A stretch of DNA of 64,000 nucleotides, taken from assembly GCF_000507765.1 (NCBI RefSeq), contig NZ_KI669401.1:831102-895101 (forward strand), given 5' to 3'. The position numbers were made by a program, and so were the translations under genes. This DNA is from Streptococcus parasanguinis CC87K (lineage in GTDB: Bacteria > Bacillota > Bacilli > Lactobacillales > Streptococcaceae). How positions within the stretch are numbered: position 1 is the first letter of the stretch; each line of letters begins with the position of its first letter. Below the pieces are notes generated by a model. That model did not search any database and had not been told where the DNA came from. It saw only the letters and a program-made list of their open reading frames with translations. Positions 1 through 9,102 of this stretch are shown in pieces.

Positions 1-143
1 CCTAAGACTACTTCAACTACAACTGAAGAGCCTAAGACTACTTCAACTACAACACCAGAAGAACCAGAAAACCACAATAGTAGTGAGGAAGACACAACAA
101 CAACTACTACTACTGCAGAGCCTAAGACTTCTTCATCCACAAC
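1..143 (+). repeat. Imperfect short tandem repeat coding for PKTTSTTT units
   Basis: A 23-base segment at 1-23 recurs exactly at 31-53 and in diverged form at 121-143, with Thr-rich filler between. It encodes the low-complexity wall-spanning region of the LPXTG protein. Copy number probably varies between strains; the array may extend left of the window. Confidence 0.75.
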
Positions 144-342
144 AGAAAATCCAAATAAACCTAGTCATTCTGGTACCACAACGACACCAAGTGCGCCAGG
201 TTCAAATGGTGGAAACAATGGTGGACGTCGCAAATCGCTTCTTCCAAACACAGGTGAAGTTGTTGCATCTGGACTTGTCTTCTCCGGAATTCTTGTCTTA
301 GCAGGTGCTGTTGGAATCAAACGGAAATTGACTGATAACTAA
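1..342 (+). CDS. LPXTG cell-wall-anchored surface protein, C-terminal end (partial)
   Basis: The reading frame is open from the window edge to TAA at 340-342. It gives about 113 residues of a sortase-A substrate tail: a Pro/Thr/Ser/Glu-rich wall-spanning stretch with PKTTSTTT repeats, a Gly/Asn spacer, the sorting signal LPNTG (bases 241-255), a hydrophobic helix and a short basic tail (KRKLTDN). Sortase would cut between T and G and link the protein to peptidoglycan. The N-terminal functional domains are outside the window, so the adhesin or enzyme type cannot be named. A rho-independent terminator follows at 429-452. Confidence 0.9.
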   Translation, partial: PKTTSTTTEEPKTTSTTTPEEPENHNSSEEDTTTTTTTAEPKTSSSTTENPNKPSHSGTTTTPSAPGSNGGNNGGRRKSLLPNTGEVVASGLVFSGILVLAGAVGIKRKLTDN

Positions 343-428
343 TCGTATCATTAGGAACAGTCCTTACTTCTATCAACCCCCTAACGAAGAAACTTCTACT
401 CTCATTCATAGAAGTTGAAACAAATAGA

Positions 429-452
429 GAGAACCGAAAGGTTCTCTTTTTT
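429..452 (+). terminator. Rho-independent terminator of the LPXTG gene
   Basis: A 7-bp stem GAGAACC / GGTTCTC with a GAAA tetraloop is followed by six T, 87 bases after the stop codon of the surface-protein gene. Confidence 0.85.
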
Positions 453-522
453 AATCTGTTCTTCCTATAAATTAAATAGACTTCAGAGCTAATTTCCTTG
501 TAAAATCTCAATCAAATATAAA

Positions 523-550
523 GGAGCCAGACGTTAAGTCCTGGCTCCCT
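523..550 (-). terminator. Probable terminator of the lipoprotein gene at 609
   Basis: An 8-bp inverted repeat GGAGCCAG / CTGGCTCC with a 10-base loop is followed on the minus strand by TTTATATTT. The T tract is interrupted, so strength is uncertain. The rest of 343-608 holds no gene that I can support. Confidence 0.6.
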
Positions 551-608
551 ATAAAATACTGAATAATTAGATTGACCAACGTTCTAATCGGATACGAAGG
601 ATCTTTCT

Positions 609-1385
609 TTAGTTTTGGCTTTCTACTCTCTCTTTTTGATCTTCATAAAAAACAACTTTCCCATCTTTGACCTTGAATGAGTAACTAATGGAATCGGCGT
701 AACTGCCTTTGGAATAGTAGAAATCATAGGCACCATCCGGTAGTTTGCTAGCGTCTAATTTTTTGGCTGCTGCTTTTAAGTCTTGTTCCTTAACGGATAC
801 ACCATCCTTTATATAAATAGTCATACGGATTAACTCTTGATCGATTAAGGTCTGAAAAGGGATTTGATAGTAACCAGCAAAGTCCTTTTTCCCTTCTTTG
901 AGATTTTGACTTGCGATACTATCTAGAATTTGCTCCTTCTCATCACGGTTGGAGTTAGATAAAAAACCAAAGAAACTAATAGGAAGACCTAGAGATTGCT
1001 TCTTTAATTGTCCCTCAATTTCTTTCTCCTTCTTTTGGACAGATTGCTGCTTCAAGTACGCTTCCTTATACTCTGGAAGATGGTCGCTAGTTGTATCTGT
1101 CCAATCATTATGAAACACCGTATCCGTTTCTAATGTCACTGTTTGTCCATCATAGGTTTTCTCAGAGTAGGTATAAGACACATGATAAGTTGGGATTTCC
1201 AAAGCAGTCCAATCCAGTTTGTTTATGGTCACATCCCCATGCAGACCAACCTTAGCAAGCTCACTGCTGACTACTTCCTCCGCCTTTTTATAATCACTCG
1301 GTTTCATTATCTTACAACTGGAAAGAAACAGGCAACAAAGAATAAGTGGAATTCCTGCGAATAGTTTGAAATAGTTGGGCTTCAT
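609..1385 (-). CDS. Putative lipoprotein of unknown function
   Basis: 258 residues. The N-terminus is a type II signal peptide: basic start, hydrophobic stretch, then lipobox LSSC with Cys near residue 24, so the mature protein should be lipid-anchored outside the membrane. The body is hydrophilic, Lys/Glu-rich and lacks motifs I recognise; two halves around residues 30-90 and 160-250 look like small alpha/beta domains. The start is supported by AAGGAGG eight bases upstream. It is followed by a hairpin at 523-550 and preceded by a second lipoprotein gene on the same strand (122-base gap), but relatedness or shared function is not visible. Confidence 0.75.
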   Translation of the reverse strand: MKPNYFKLFAGIPLILCCLFLSSCKIMKPSDYKKAEEVVSSELAKVGLHGDVTINKLDWTALEIPTYHVSYTYSEKTYDGQTVTLETDTVFHNDWTDTTSDHLPEYKEAYLKQQSVQKKEKEIEGQLKKQSLGLPISFFGFLSNSNRDEKEQILDSIASQNLKEGKKDFAGYYQIPFQTLIDQELIRMTIYIKDGVSVKEQDLKAAAKKLDASKLPDGAYDFYYSKGSYADSISYSFKVKDGKVVFYEDQKERVESQN

Positions 1386-1507
1386 AGCCTGACCTCCTTG
1401 CGAAATTCAACCTAATCAATTAATTTTTTATATAGTCATATCTGAACAACCTATGAACCGATTGAAAATTCTAATGATAATTGAGAAGTTCCTATTATAT
1501 GACATGA

Positions 1508-2986
1508 CTATTTTTGAATGACCCATTTTGCATCACCATAAACGATCGTAAATGGTCCATCCCCATCTGTTAAATAATTAATTTTATATTTACCCGACTC
1601 TCCTGCCTCAAGGACTGTTGGCTGTTTGTAATTTAAAGTATTATTCAACATATAAGCAGATTTGCCATGGCCATCATAGAGATCTACATTTGTATAATCT
1701 GGAGTATTTTCAATACTGAGAGGTGTTGTATTTGATAGGGTGAATTCGACGATCAATCGATGTTGTTTTTTCCTTGTATCGATACGGTCTTGATCATCCT
1801 GAACATCCAAATTTGGATCGTCTGTTACACTATTCAGTGTAACTTCTAAGCCATTAGCAAATACAACTGGCTCTCCAATTACATAACTTTTAACAGGATT
1901 TTTGGGATTAAAATTCTTTAATTTTTCTTTTATCTTTTGTCCGTCACTATTATTTCCAGATGGGATGGTCCAAAAGATATTATTCTCATCTTGCTTACCA
2001 TACTGATTATCCCCCTTCATTTGTTGAGGGATTTGTAAGAGAATAGCCAAGTTTTTTAAATCAATTCGAACATCACCTTGATTTGTCACTTCCATTTCAA
2101 CCGTGAATTCCGTAGGCGAAGTTTTACTATAAGCATAACCGGATAATGAGGTTGCCTCGAAATTTTTGTTAACTAACTGTTGTAAAACTGTTGAAAGCAT
2201 GATATAGGAAATATGATCATCTCGATTTATTTCTTTTTCAGCATACCTTTGATGGAATTCATCGAGCCAATCATAGAAGGCTTGATTGAAATCTGACTCA
2301 TTAGGATTTTTATAATATTTATTCCCTCTCGATAAAAGCTCTGGGAAGTAAGTTGGTGCCTGAATGCGAATGAATACTTTGTTTCCCTTAACTGCATAGC
2401 CCTTTAATTCATATTTTTTTCCAAAGCTCAATGCATTCGTCATGAGCTTCAAATACATGGGACCATATATTTTGAGGGGGTACTTCTCACCAAGATATTC
2501 CACATAAGTATTTGGATCAAAAGTACTACTGTTTTTTTCAATTTTAGGGATAATATAATCGTTCCAGAGTCGAGTATACATATCCTCTTGATTTTTTGCC
2601 CCATTGGCCTTGATTACTGTGTCTATTCCCCTTGGATCTACATAGACTCCTTCAACGACCTGCAAAGCTTTTTGAACTCTTCCTTCCTCAGATAGAGAGA
2701 CTTCATTCGGTTGCTGTCCATATATTGAAATACCATCGCTATCATCTGACCTCATATATTGTGGAAGTTTTTCAAACGTTATGTATCTGATACTGTTCTT
2801 TGCATCCCAATCAAATGTTGCTGCAGGTCCTGTCTTGTCAAAATGAATGTTTTTTCGATCGATTTTCTTCTGTACTTCTTTATTCGAAGAACCTTGTTTT
2901 TCTACAGTTCCTTGTTTGCAGGCACTCAAACATACTGGTATAAGTACCGAACATAAGACAAGGCCCCATTTTATTTTCTTCTTCAT
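1508..2986 (-). CDS. Putative lipoprotein with C-terminal DUF4352/DUF5067-like domain
   Basis: 492 residues starting at MKKKIKW; AGGAGG at 2992-2998 decides this start over an in-frame codon nine residues upstream. The signal peptide ends in a lipobox (CLSAC, Cys near residue 23). The central part is hydrophilic and unrecognised. The last ~110 residues (from about FANGLEVTLNSV to the end) have the alternating strand pattern of the Ig-like DUF4352/DUF5067 domains common in Firmicute lipoproteins; this is a fold impression, not a proven hit. It has its own promoter at 3012-3040. Substrate or partner unknown. Confidence 0.7.
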   Translation of the reverse strand: MKKKIKWGLVLCSVLIPVCLSACKQGTVEKQGSSNKEVQKKIDRKNIHFDKTGPAATFDWDAKNSIRYITFEKLPQYMRSDDSDGISIYGQQPNEVSLSEEGRVQKALQVVEGVYVDPRGIDTVIKANGAKNQEDMYTRLWNDYIIPKIEKNSSTFDPNTYVEYLGEKYPLKIYGPMYLKLMTNALSFGKKYELKGYAVKGNKVFIRIQAPTYFPELLSRGNKYYKNPNESDFNQAFYDWLDEFHQRYAEKEINRDDHISYIMLSTVLQQLVNKNFEATSLSGYAYSKTSPTEFTVEMEVTNQGDVRIDLKNLAILLQIPQQMKGDNQYGKQDENNIFWTIPSGNNSDGQKIKEKLKNFNPKNPVKSYVIGEPVVFANGLEVTLNSVTDDPNLDVQDDQDRIDTRKKQHRLIVEFTLSNTTPLSIENTPDYTNVDLYDGHGKSAYMLNNTLNYKQPTVLEAGESGKYKINYLTDGDGPFTIVYGDAKWVIQK

Positions 2987-3011
2987 TTCATCTCCTCCTA
3001 ATCTCACCCTC

Positions 3012-3040
3012 ATTTTACCATCAATCTCCCCTTTTGTCAG
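3012..3040 (-). promoter_or_regulatory. Promoter of the 1508-2986 lipoprotein gene
   Basis: -35 CTGACA (3035-3040), 17-base spacer, -10 TAAAAT (3012-3017) preceded by TGG, an extended -10. It sits between the family A repeat and the gene. Confidence 0.6.
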
Positions 3041-3050
3041 TCAAATAGAT

Positions 3051-3226
3051 AAGGCTGGGACAAAAGTCCTAGCCTCTCAATTATTTTTGGATTGTCGAGC
3101 AAGACGCAGTGGTTGAGTGGGCTCTACTACGCTGATTTCATCAGCTTTTACAGCCCTACTCAACTGTGCGGAGGTGGGACGACGAAATCGAATTCTAACG
3201 AATTACCGATTTCTGTCCCACTCTCT
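3051..3226 (-). repeat. Family A intergenic repeat, copy 1
   Basis: About 176 bp, nearly identical to 21100-21275 and to the reverse complement of 37251-37430. Read on the minus strand it starts one base after the stop codon of the GNAT gene at 3227 and runs GAGAGTGGGACAG to GTCCCAGCC. It folds into three hairpins: A (GTGGGAC / GTCCCAC with inner AAATCG / CGATTT), B (GTTGAGT / ACTCAAC enclosing GCTGAT / ATCAGC) and C, a terminator-like stem. Here the final T tract is poor (CCTTATC). No coding capacity. Confidence 0.9.
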
Positions 3227-3631
3227 TTATTTCATATAGATCATCCCTGTACAGGCTTGCTCTGAAAGTTCAACAAAGCCCAGGGATTGGTAAAAGGCTA
3301 GATTTTTCTCGCTACGTTCAGTGGCAAGGAGCCGTTGATAGACATTTGGGAAGGTCGCTAAAGCCTCTTTTAAGAGTTTCTTTCCAATGCCTTGGCGCTG
3401 GTGATCTGGTCGTACCAAAAGGTCCTGCACAAAAATAACCGAGTGGCCATCACCTACCAAGCGAATGTAGGCGACGAGCTCTTTCTCATCATAGACGGCC
3501 AACTGCCAGAGACTAGCTTTGACAGCTTGTTCCAGCATAGATGGGTTGTTGGTATAATTGGTCCAACCCACCGAGCTGTAGAGTGCGAGTAGGTCTGTCA
3601 TCGCTGGAATTTCTTTTTTATAATCTAACAT
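3227..3631 (-). CDS. GNAT-family N-acetyltransferase
   Basis: 134 residues, full length for a compact GNAT domain. The acetyl-CoA pyrophosphate-binding signature is VRPDHQRQGIGKKLL (motif A, R-x-x-G-x-G/A), followed by the C-terminal AFYQSLGFVE strand typical of the family. AAGGAG lies just upstream of the ATG. It is last in the miaA operon, one base after the methyltransferase stop. Acceptor unknown. The family A repeat begins immediately after its stop codon and may serve as its 3' end. Confidence 0.85.
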   Translation of the reverse strand: MLDYKKEIPAMTDLLALYSSVGWTNYTNNPSMLEQAVKASLWQLAVYDEKELVAYIRLVGDGHSVIFVQDLLVRPDHQRQGIGKKLLKEALATFPNVYQRLLATERSEKNLAFYQSLGFVELSEQACTGMIYMK

Positions 3632-3632
3632 C

Positions 3633-4343
3633 TTAACTCCTTTTTAACCGATAGTGCTGGAAGAAGGCGATATCTCGGTAAGGGGACTCTTGGCAAACAG
3701 ATAGCTCCATCTTGAGCATAGACTCTCGCCAGCCTTCTTGGTCCTTGAAACGATTGTCCTGCAAGGCATAAAAGACACGGATCCCTTGGTAGTCCTGAAC
3801 TTCGAGGGCTAGATCGTCTACTGCTCTATCTAGATCATAGGCCTGTGCCAAGCCCATGGAGTGGGTTTCCAGGTCTTGACCGGCTAAGAGATCAAGGGCC
3901 TTTTGAGTATCATTTTCAAAGACGACTGTCTGCAGAACGCGGCCAACCTCATTGTGCTTGACGATAGAGAGCAGGCCTCCTGGTTTCAAGAGACGAGTGA
4001 ATGCCTTTAAAATCACCTTGCGATCCTCTACATACTCCAAGACATTATGGCAGAGGATGACATCAAAGCTGGCATCTTCAAAGCTCTCTATCTGGTCCAG
4101 ACTCCCAACGAGTTGCTGGTAGGGATGGTCCTGGACCCGCAAGGTCACCATTTCCTCATTGGGTTCCACAGCAAGGACTTGATTGTCTTGCGCCAGGTGG
4201 TTGGCTACAAGGCCAAAACCACTGCCGAAATCAAGCACTCGCTTTCCCTTGATGTCCTGTAATTGTTCAAAAAGGATATCATAATAGATCTGTCCCCAGG
4301 GTTGCCGGAGGTTTTCTAAATAGGCTTGAATATTCGTGGCCAT
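3633..4343 (-). CDS. Class I SAM-dependent methyltransferase
   Basis: 236 residues. Motif I VLDFGSGFG (near residue 36) binds SAM, an acidic residue follows at AVEPNEE, and CHNVLEYVED matches motif IV of methyltransferases of the UbiE/SmtA type. The C-terminal third is more variable and should contact the acceptor. AGGAGGAG precedes the ATG. It lies 10 bases after the SDR gene and 1 base before the GNAT gene, so it is co-transcribed. The acceptor could be a small molecule or tRNA; the sequence does not decide. Confidence 0.8.
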   Translation of the reverse strand: MATNIQAYLENLRQPWGQIYYDILFEQLQDIKGKRVLDFGSGFGLVANHLAQDNQVLAVEPNEEMVTLRVQDHPYQQLVGSLDQIESFEDASFDVILCHNVLEYVEDRKVILKAFTRLLKPGGLLSIVKHNEVGRVLQTVVFENDTQKALDLLAGQDLETHSMGLAQAYDLDRAVDDLALEVQDYQGIRVFYALQDNRFKDQEGWRESMLKMELSVCQESPYRDIAFFQHYRLKRS

Positions 4344-4353
4344 CGATCTCCTC

Positions 4354-5109
4354 CTATTTGAAATTGAACATCTTGCTAGCTAGCTTGTCCGAGATGCGTG
4401 GGAAAAGGGTATAGAGCTTGTGGGTCAGGTTCAAGAGCCAAGGCAGATTGAGCTCACGTTTTGCTTTTCCAAAGTTCTTCACGATCTTCTTGGCCACAAA
4501 GTCCGGTTCCAAAATATAGCGATCCACAGCTTTGACATAGCTTCCGTCTGGGTCTGCCTGATCAAAGAAAGTGGTCCGAATGGGGCCTGGATTGACCGTC
4601 GTCACATGGACACCAAAGGGCATGAGTTCTAGACGCAGGGCATTCGAGAAGCCAATAGCTGCAAACTTAGTCGCCGAATAAAGGCTGGATTTGGCAGTTG
4701 CGACGAGACCCGCCATGCTGACGATATTGACAATGTGCCCCTTGCCTGCTTCCTTCATGTGCGCACCCATCAAGCGTGAAAACTGCATGAGGGCAAAGGT
4801 ATTGACCTCAAACATCTCCTGCACCTGCTGGTCAGAAATGCGATCAAAGGCCTCAAAAATCCCATAGCCTGCATTGTTGACCAAGATATCGATCTGCCCA
4901 TAGCGCTGATAGAGCTCTTCTACCAAATCTTGGACGGCTGAGGAATCAGTGATATCGATCCCAATGCATTCAGCTTGAGGATGACTGGCATAGAGTTGTT
5001 CCAGTTTTTCTTGATTTCTGCCTAGGAGAATCAGCCGATCTTCAGGGAGGAGCTTGACCATTTCTTGGGCCAAGCCTCCACTTGCTCCTGTTATGAGAAT
5101 GGTTCGCAT
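4354..5109 (-). CDS. Short-chain dehydrogenase/reductase (SDR)
   Basis: 251 residues from MRTILITGASGG. The frame is open further upstream, but this start is one base after the rnz stop and gives the canonical SDR N-terminus. TGASGGLA is the nucleotide-binding loop (G-x-x-x-G-x variant), NNAG the structural motif, and S...YSATK the catalytic Ser/Tyr/Lys set. The closing PGPIRTTFF motif is also present. It is an NAD(P)H-dependent oxidoreductase of the classical YqjQ/DltE-like type; substrate unknown. In pneumococcus an SDR gene likewise follows rnz. Confidence 0.88.
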   Translation of the reverse strand: MRTILITGASGGLAQEMVKLLPEDRLILLGRNQEKLEQLYASHPQAECIGIDITDSSAVQDLVEELYQRYGQIDILVNNAGYGIFEAFDRISDQQVQEMFEVNTFALMQFSRLMGAHMKEAGKGHIVNIVSMAGLVATAKSSLYSATKFAAIGFSNALRLELMPFGVHVTTVNPGPIRTTFFDQADPDGSYVKAVDRYILEPDFVAKKIVKNFGKAKRELNLPWLLNLTHKLYTLFPRISDKLASKMFNFK

Positions 5110-5110
5110 C

Positions 5111-6040
5111 TTAGATCTCCACTTCTTCCAAATCTTTGACGACATAGACATTTTCAAAAATGCTGGATGCATCCTTGCGCAATTGGCTGATGTCTTTTGA
5201 TAAGAAGCGAGCACTGATGTGGTTGAGAAGAAGGCGCTTCGCTCCAGCTTCACGCGCTACTTCTGCTGCCTGCATATTGGTCGAGTGACCGTGTTTCTTA
5301 GCAATCTTCTCATCGCCCTTACCATAGGTGGACTCATGGACGAGGACATCTGCATTGACTCCAAGGCGGACACTGGCATCCGTCTTTCTGGTATCTCCAA
5401 GGATCGTGATAATCTTACCAGGTCGAGGAGCTGAAATATAATCAGCAGCAATGATCTTGGTGCCATCTTCCAGGGTGACATCTTGTCCATTTTTAACCTG
5501 ACCAAAGAGCGGTCCAAATGGAACGCCCGCTGCCTTGAGCTTATCTGCGTCGAGTGTTCCTTCGAGGTCCTTCTGCATGATCCGATAACCGACACAGAAA
5601 ATGGTGTGGTCCAAAGCTTCCGCGTAAACCGTGAATTTATCAGTTTCTAAAATCTTACCCAGAGAATGTTCATCGAATTCATGAAAATGGATGCGGTAAG
5701 GCAGACGAGAGCCTGATACGCGAAGACTAGTCATCACAAAGGATTTGATCCCTACTGGTCCATAGATATCCAGATCCGTCTGCTCTTCATTGGCCTGAAA
5801 GGCCCGACTAGAGAGGAAACCTGGCAAACCAAAAATATGATCTCCGTGTAGGTGAGTAATAAAGATCTTGCTAACCTTTCGCGGACGAATGGTCGTTTCT
5901 AAAATTTGATTCTGTGTCGCTTCGCCACAATCAAAGAGCCAGACTTCATTGATCTCGTCCAGCAATTTGAGCGCTAGGCTCGATACATTACGGGCTTTTG
6001 AGGGTTGCCCAGCTCCCGTTCCTAAAAATTGAATGTCCAT
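5111..6040 (-). CDS. rnz: Ribonuclease Z (tRNase Z)
   Basis: 309 residues, the normal short-form length. It removes 3' trailers from tRNA precursors. The metallo-beta-lactamase zinc motif HLHGDH (near residue 63) is intact, followed by GLPGFLSSR; further ligands lie at LDHTIFC, ILGDTR and HGHST. The N-terminus [11 protein letters not shown] is typical. It sits 3 bases after the upstream gene and 1 base before the SDR start, fifth-from-last in a tight operon with miaA, another tRNA-maturation gene. Confidence 0.95.
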   Translation of the reverse strand: MDIQFLGTGAGQPSKARNVSSLALKLLDEINEVWLFDCGEATQNQILETTIRPRKVSKIFITHLHGDHIFGLPGFLSSRAFQANEEQTDLDIYGPVGIKSFVMTSLRVSGSRLPYRIHFHEFDEHSLGKILETDKFTVYAEALDHTIFCVGYRIMQKDLEGTLDADKLKAAGVPFGPLFGQVKNGQDVTLEDGTKIIAADYISAPRPGKIITILGDTRKTDASVRLGVNADVLVHESTYGKGDEKIAKKHGHSTNMQAAEVAREAGAKRLLLNHISARFLSKDISQLRKDASSIFENVYVVKDLEEVEI

Positions 6041-6043
6041 TGT

Positions 6044-6673
6044 CTACTTTCTATCTATATAAATCATGGCCGTCCGGTTCTCTGAACGGAAAGAAAGGTT
6101 GCCTGGGTAGGCTTGCGCTAGCTCGAGAAGCTCCTCTTGGTTATATCCTGACAGTTTTAAGCGTCCATCTTCCAAGGTCATCAAGTCAGTTAGGGCTGAG
6201 AGGGCTTCTGTTTTAGTGACCCCTTCTGGTTCAGCCTCTTGCAAGCAGATCTTGCCATCTTTTTCAAAGACCAAACAATGTGGAAAGATCTCTGCAATTT
6301 CGAATAAAATGGCAGGGGTGATATCCTCTGTTGGATGTTCAGCAAAGACACAGGCTAGCTCTTCATTTGCGTAGGCCAAGCCATAAGACTTACCTGATAA
6401 ATTGAGGCGGATAAAGGGCTTCCATTCATCAAAACTTTGCTGAATTGTGAATAAGTCAAATGCTCGGCTCAAGTCCAAGAAATAATCCATGGCCTCTTTT
6501 GGGCTCTTCTTTTGATAGAGCTCAGCGAAATAGGCGTTGATCACACTTGGGGGAGGCGTAATCACACGGAGACGTAAGTCATCAGGGATGGTGCTTAAAA
6601 GATTGGTCAGATAGACCCGATCGAGACTGGTATAGCCCCCATATTTTATTGCTAAATCAACGTAATCCGTCAT
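6044..6673 (-). CDS. Conserved hypothetical protein between hflX and rnz
   Basis: 209 residues starting at [13 protein letters not shown]; this start overlaps the hflX 3' end by 17 bases and has a GGAAG sequence upstream. No catalytic motif is recognised. The protein is mixed helix/strand, with a PPPSVINAYFAELY segment and a C-terminal strand AMIYIDRK. An equivalent gene stands at this position in pneumococcus, where some annotations call it a cystathionine beta-lyase; I see no PLP-enzyme motif to support that. Role unknown; translational coupling to hflX is likely. Confidence 0.75.
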   Translation of the reverse strand: MTDYVDLAIKYGGYTSLDRVYLTNLLSTIPDDLRLRVITPPPSVINAYFAELYQKKSPKEAMDYFLDLSRAFDLFTIQQSFDEWKPFIRLNLSGKSYGLAYANEELACVFAEHPTEDITPAILFEIAEIFPHCLVFEKDGKICLQEAEPEGVTKTEALSALTDLMTLEDGRLKLSGYNQEELLELAQAYPGNLSFRSENRTAMIYIDRK

Positions 6674-7904
6674 AAAATTCTTCCAACTTCCACTTATTTT
6701 TCTCTGCGATATAGCCTTGAATGACCTCGACATCCTCTTCAAATTCACGTTTGTCAATGATCACTACTGTTTCTAGATCATGTGTCCGATAAGATTTTGA
6801 AAAGGGAACGCGAATGGCAAAGGGAACAAAGAGCTCTCTCAGTTTTTCTAGGAGCAAAGCCTGGAGATCTTCACGGGCTGTCTCAGAGCGCGCTGAAATC
6901 AAGCTAAAAGGGGTCTGGGTTGGTGTAAAGTCTGCTACTTTGTCTGCTTTGTTGTAAAGAGTCAAGCGAGGGATTTCCAGCATATCCAGGTCCTTCATGA
7001 TCGAAAGCACGGTCTTTTCATGCTCTTCATGATTAGGATCAGATGCATCGATGACATGGACCAGGAGGTCCACATTCTTACTTTCTTCCAGGGTCGACTT
7101 AAAGCTTGATACCAACTCTGTTGGTAGATCTTGGATAAAGCCAACCGTATCGGTCAGCGTCACTTGCAGATTGCCTGTTAGATGGATGCTCTTGGTTGTG
7201 GCATCCAAGGTCGCAAAGAGTTCATCGGCTTCATACTGGCTCTTACTGGTCAGCTGATTCATAATGGTCGACTTACCTGCATTGGTATAGCCGATCAAAC
7301 CAATCTTGAAAACAGGTGATTCCAAACGTTTTTCACGAAGGGTTTCCCGGTTCTTTTCAACTGCCTTGAGCTGGTGCTCGATATCGGTGATTTGATTGCG
7401 AACGCTCCGGCGGTTCAACTCCAACTGACTTTCCCCTGGTCCACGAGAACCAATTCCCCCAGCCTGACGGCTGAGCATGATCCCTTGACCGACAAGACGT
7501 GGCAAGAGGTATTTGAGCTGGGCCAAGTGTACCTGCAACTTCCCTTCATGACTTCTAGCCCTCATAGCAAAGATATCTAAAATCAACTGCATCCGGTCAA
7601 TGACCTTGACCCCAAGGATTTCTTCTAAGTTGACATTTTGACGGGGGGTTAGGCGATTATTGACCACCACGGTCGTAATCTCATCTGCTTCGACCATTTG
7701 AGCAATTTCTTCGAGTTTTCCTGAGCCGACAAAGGTCTTGGTGTCGTATTTCTCCCGCTTTTGTGTATAGGAACCCCGGACATCTCCACCGGCTGTTTTA
7801 GCCAGGCTCGCCAACTCCTCCATAGACATGTCAAAATTGTCCATGCCTTGAAGTTCCACACCGACCAAAAGGATGCGTTCTTGTTTTTTTTCTGTTTCAA
7901 TCAT
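6657..7904 (-). CDS. hflX: GTPase HflX
   Basis: 415 residues. An N-terminal HflX-specific domain with a Gly-rich linker ([11 protein letters not shown]) precedes the G domain: G1 GYTNAGKST (near residue 207), G3 DTVGF, G4 NKAD. HflX binds 50S subunits and splits stalled or heat-damaged ribosomes; it is often coupled to miaA, as here. The ATG overlaps the miaA stop by 8 bases. The following gene starts inside its 3' end. Confidence 0.95.
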   Translation of the reverse strand: MIETEKKQERILLVGVELQGMDNFDMSMEELASLAKTAGGDVRGSYTQKREKYDTKTFVGSGKLEEIAQMVEADEITTVVVNNRLTPRQNVNLEEILGVKVIDRMQLILDIFAMRARSHEGKLQVHLAQLKYLLPRLVGQGIMLSRQAGGIGSRGPGESQLELNRRSVRNQITDIEHQLKAVEKNRETLREKRLESPVFKIGLIGYTNAGKSTIMNQLTSKSQYEADELFATLDATTKSIHLTGNLQVTLTDTVGFIQDLPTELVSSFKSTLEESKNVDLLVHVIDASDPNHEEHEKTVLSIMKDLDMLEIPRLTLYNKADKVADFTPTQTPFSLISARSETAREDLQALLLEKLRELFVPFAIRVPFSKSYRTHDLETVVIIDKREFEEDVEVIQGYIAEKNKWKLEEFYDGLR

Positions 7905-8784
7905 GCTGTAAAAACTCCTTTACATCTGCAAGAACCTGCTCCTTGAAGTGGGGGGCAGAAATGGCGTAAAAGGTCACTTCCATTCGATTTCGAAACCAGG
8001 TCAGCTGGCGTTTGGCAAAGCGCCGCGTATTGCGCTTGAGGATCTCACTGGCTTCCTCAAGGCTCTGCTCTCCCTTAAAGTAAGGAAAGAGTTCCTTGTA
8101 ACCAATGCCTTTAGCTGCCTGAACCTCCGGATGGTCATCATAGAGCCACCGGGCTTCATCCAGCAAGCCTTCTTCTAGCATGCGGTCTACTCGGCGATTG
8201 ATGCGATCATAGATCAAGGATCGATCATCATCTAGACAGATGAGATAGGGTTCATAATCGGTCTCTTCGTTTGCGAGCTCCTGCCCAAAATGAGCAATTT
8301 CAAGAGCCCGCATGGCCCGACGGCGATTAAGCTGAGGAATCACAAGTCCTTGCTCCGCTACCCTTTGGTACAAGTCTTCGTCCGACAACACGTCCAATTG
8401 GGCGCGATAGGACAGAATCTCTTCATGAGGAACTTCACCACCTAGATGATAACCTTCGAGCAAACTTTGGATGTAAAGACCCGTCCCACCTGCAATGATA
8501 GGAAGTTTGCCTCGAGCTGTGATCTCTTCAATCGCAGTCTTAGCTTCTCTTACAAAATCAAAAGCCGAGTAAGACTCGGTCACCTCCCGCACATCGATCA
8601 AATGATGGGGAGCTGCAGCTTGCTCTTCTAGTGTCGCCTTGGCTGTTCCAATATCCAGCTTGCGATAGACTTGTTGACTATCGCCACTGATAATTTCACC
8701 ATTGAGGGCTTGCGCTAAATCGATCGCAAGAGCTGTTTTCCCAACAGCAGTCGGTCCCACAATCACAATTATCTTGGTTTTCAT
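7897..8784 (-). CDS. miaA: tRNA dimethylallyltransferase MiaA
   Basis: 295 residues from [10 protein letters not shown]; an upstream in-frame ATG is rejected because AAGGA sits between it and this start. It transfers dimethylallyl to N6 of A37 in tRNAs reading UNN codons. The P-loop GPTAVGKT (residues 9-16), SGDSQQVYR and the conserved TWFRN near the C-terminus are present. It is first in a seven-gene operon running to 3227, transcribed from an extended -10 promoter at about 8825-8853 that is divergent from the DUF3042 gene. Confidence 0.95.
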   Translation of the reverse strand: MKTKIIVIVGPTAVGKTALAIDLAQALNGEIISGDSQQVYRKLDIGTAKATLEEQAAAPHHLIDVREVTESYSAFDFVREAKTAIEEITARGKLPIIAGGTGLYIQSLLEGYHLGGEVPHEEILSYRAQLDVLSDEDLYQRVAEQGLVIPQLNRRRAMRALEIAHFGQELANEETDYEPYLICLDDDRSLIYDRINRRVDRMLEEGLLDEARWLYDDHPEVQAAKGIGYKELFPYFKGEQSLEEASEILKRNTRRFAKRQLTWFRNRMEVTFYAISAPHFKEQVLADVKEFLQHD

Positions 8785-8824
8785 CGTTTTTCCTTGCAAA
8801 ATTCACGTTTTTTCGTTACCATAT

Positions 8825-8853
8825 ATTATAACATAAATATTTAAAGTTCAGAA
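8825..8853 (-). promoter_or_regulatory. Promoter of the miaA operon
   Basis: -10 TATAAT (8825-8830) with TG one base upstream (TGTTATAAT) and a weak -35 TTCTGA (8848-8853) at 17 bases. The 83-base miaA/DUF3042 divergent interval also must hold the plus-strand promoter; TTGCAA (8794-8799) with TACCAT 17 bases later is one candidate. Confidence 0.6.
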
Positions 8854-8867
8854 AAGGAGAAATTCTC

Positions 8868-9038
8868 ATGGCTAAAGGATTTGGTAAAGGTTTTGTTACT
8901 GGTGTTGCTGGTACAGTTGCTGCTGTCGCAGGTGCAGTTTACACATTCAAGAAGAAAGTAATTGAACCAGAAGAACAAAAAGCAGCTTTCATCGAAGAAA
9001 ACCGCAAAAAAGCAGCACGTCGCCGTGTCTCACACTAA
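8868..9038 (+). CDS. DUF3042 family small protein
   Basis: 56 residues, too short for many gene finders. GAAAAGGAG sits 6 bases before the ATG. A Gly/Ala/Val-rich N-terminal half (residues 4-23) could be a single membrane-associated helix, followed by a highly charged tail ending KKAARRRVSH. This matches the DUF3042 family found in streptococci and related Firmicutes; function is unknown. It has its own strong terminator at 9038-9079 and is divergent from miaA. Confidence 0.88.
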   Translation: MAKGFGKGFVTGVAGTVAAVAGAVYTFKKKVIEPEEQKAAFIEENRKKAARRRVSH

Positions 9039-9079
9039 CCATTCAAAAAGCTCCGGGAAACCGGAGCTTTTTGAATGGT
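9038..9079. terminator. Bidirectional terminator between DUF3042 gene and rexBA operon
   Basis: A perfect 19-bp stem with GAAA/TTTC tetraloop (AGCTCCGG core) flanked by A5 and T5 on both strands. It overlaps the last base of the DUF3042 stop and also lies 24 bases after the DUF4298 stop on the other strand. Confidence 0.92.
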
Positions 9080-9102
9080 TCAAAGAAAATTAGATTGAAA
9101 TT

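Noticed and set aside
83..301. Plus-strand open frame of 72 codons, Gln/Leu-rich
   Set aside because: It is a frame-shifted reading of the LPXTG protein tail; the frame from base 1 gives PKTTSTTT repeats, LPNTG, helix and basic tail.
2847..3116. 89-codon plus-strand frame
   Set aside because: Covers the antisense of a lipoprotein signal peptide and part of the family A repeat; no coding signature.
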